A DNA stretch of 6,704 nt from Phenylobacterium aquaticum (GTDB taxonomy: Bacteria > Pseudomonadota > Alphaproteobacteria > Caulobacterales > Caulobacteraceae), in the NCBI RefSeq assembly GCF_947378715.1, contig NZ_CANCLE010000192.1:1-6704 (forward strand). Reading direction: 5' to 3'. Both the position numbers and the translations under genes were made by a program. Below the pieces are notes generated by a model, which was not told the DNA's origin, did no database searches, and was given only the letters and a program-made list of their open reading frames with translations. Positions 6,348-6,704 of this stretch are shown here, piece by piece (position 1 is the first letter of the stretch; every line of letters begins with the position of its first letter).

Positions 6348-6704
6348 ATGCGACGCGATTTATCCATGGCGATGCTGGTGTTGGGAGCGGTCCTGGCCGG
6401 CCGGGCCCAGGCGGGCGAGGCGACCTTCAAGGACTGGGACGTGGTCTGCGACAATGTCCGCACCTGCACGGCCTTCGGCCTGACAGAGGAGGGGGCGGAG
6501 ACCGACGCCTTCCTGAAGATCGAACGGACCGGAGCCCCGAACGCCGCGCCGCGCCTCTCCCTGGCGGTGCAGTCCGACACCGCGACGGCCGAGACCTGGG
6601 CGTTGAAGGTCGATGGCCGCCCTATCGCGGGACTGGGCGCCTTGAAGGCGCGCCGGACTGCGGATGACAGCTTTCTGCGCGCGCCGCTGTCGGCGGTTCA
6701 GGGC
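6348..6704 (+). CDS. Secreted DUF1176 domain protein, N-terminal part, cut by window edge
   Basis: The frame is open from the ATG at 6348 to the last base (119 codons), so the C-terminus is missing. The N-terminus looks like a Sec signal peptide: MRRDLS, then a hydrophobic core MAMLVLGAVLAG, then an AQA cleavage motif at 20-22. The mature protein begins GEATFKDWDVVCDN, followed by RTCTAFGL. The FKDW-V-CDN and RTC-A-GL pattern is characteristic of DUF1176 proteins, exported proteins of unknown function found in proteobacteria. Cys34 and Cys40 could form a disulfide in the periplasm (inference). GGGGAGG 4 nt before the ATG is a strong ribosome binding site. The gene is divergent from the aminotransferase operon, and no functional link between them is apparent. 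Confidence 0.75.
   Translation, partial: MRRDLSMAMLVLGAVLAGRAQAGEATFKDWDVVCDNVRTCTAFGLTEEGAETDAFLKIERTGAPNAAPRLSLAVQSDTATAETWALKVDGRPIAGLGALKARRTADDSFLRAPLSAVQG

Noticed and set aside
1..6704. An undescribed defence, mobile or RNA-based system
   Set aside because: All coding regions belong to recognisable metabolic, transport or exported-protein families. No transposase, integrase, tRNA, direct-repeat array or nuclease motif was seen.

Overview
The window is high-GC DNA (roughly two thirds G+C by eye) that is almost entirely coding, with strong G/C third-position bias and G-rich ribosome binding sites. Together with the gene families present (Bcr/CflA exporter, DUF423, DUF1176, serine-triad amidase, S33 prolyl aminopeptidase), this suggests a free-living alphaproteobacterium. 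A Caulobacteraceae-type genome (Caulobacter/Phenylobacterium) fits best, but that assignment is inference.

Layout. (1) Positions 1-734, minus strand: N-terminal three quarters of a proline iminopeptidase (Pip), cut by the left window edge. (2) Positions 736-768: an imperfect hairpin directly in front of pip. (3) Positions 827-1855, minus: a complete soluble epoxide hydrolase of the alpha/beta-hydrolase fold, with all its catalytic residues. (4) A 107-bp divergent promoter region. (5) Positions 1963-3183, plus: a 12-helix Bcr/CflA-type drug exporter. (6) Positions 3174-6278, minus: a tightly packed three-gene operon read right to left. It encodes a class-III PLP aminotransferase (GSA-aminomutase-like), an amidase-signature hydrolase and a small DUF423 membrane protein. 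The last gene converges on the exporter and overlaps it by 10 bp. (7) A 69-bp divergent gap. (8) Positions 6348-6704, plus: a secreted DUF1176 protein, cut by the right edge.

How the genes work together. The aminotransferase and amidase genes are separated by 7 bp and the amidase and DUF423 genes by 11 bp, each with its ribosome binding site in or next to the upstream stop codon. They are very likely co-transcribed and translationally coupled. An amidase next to an omega-type aminotransferase would suit catabolism of an amide, lactam or amino compound, but the substrate cannot be read from the sequence. The epoxide hydrolase and exporter share a divergent promoter region and could both handle xenobiotics, again by inference only.

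No RNA gene, CRISPR array, insertion sequence or phage gene was seen. There is no convincing undescribed system. The noteworthy points are small-scale: a palindromic overlap holding two convergent stop codons, a hairpin at the pip start, a probable TTG start, and an uncharacterised aminotransferase-amidase operon.
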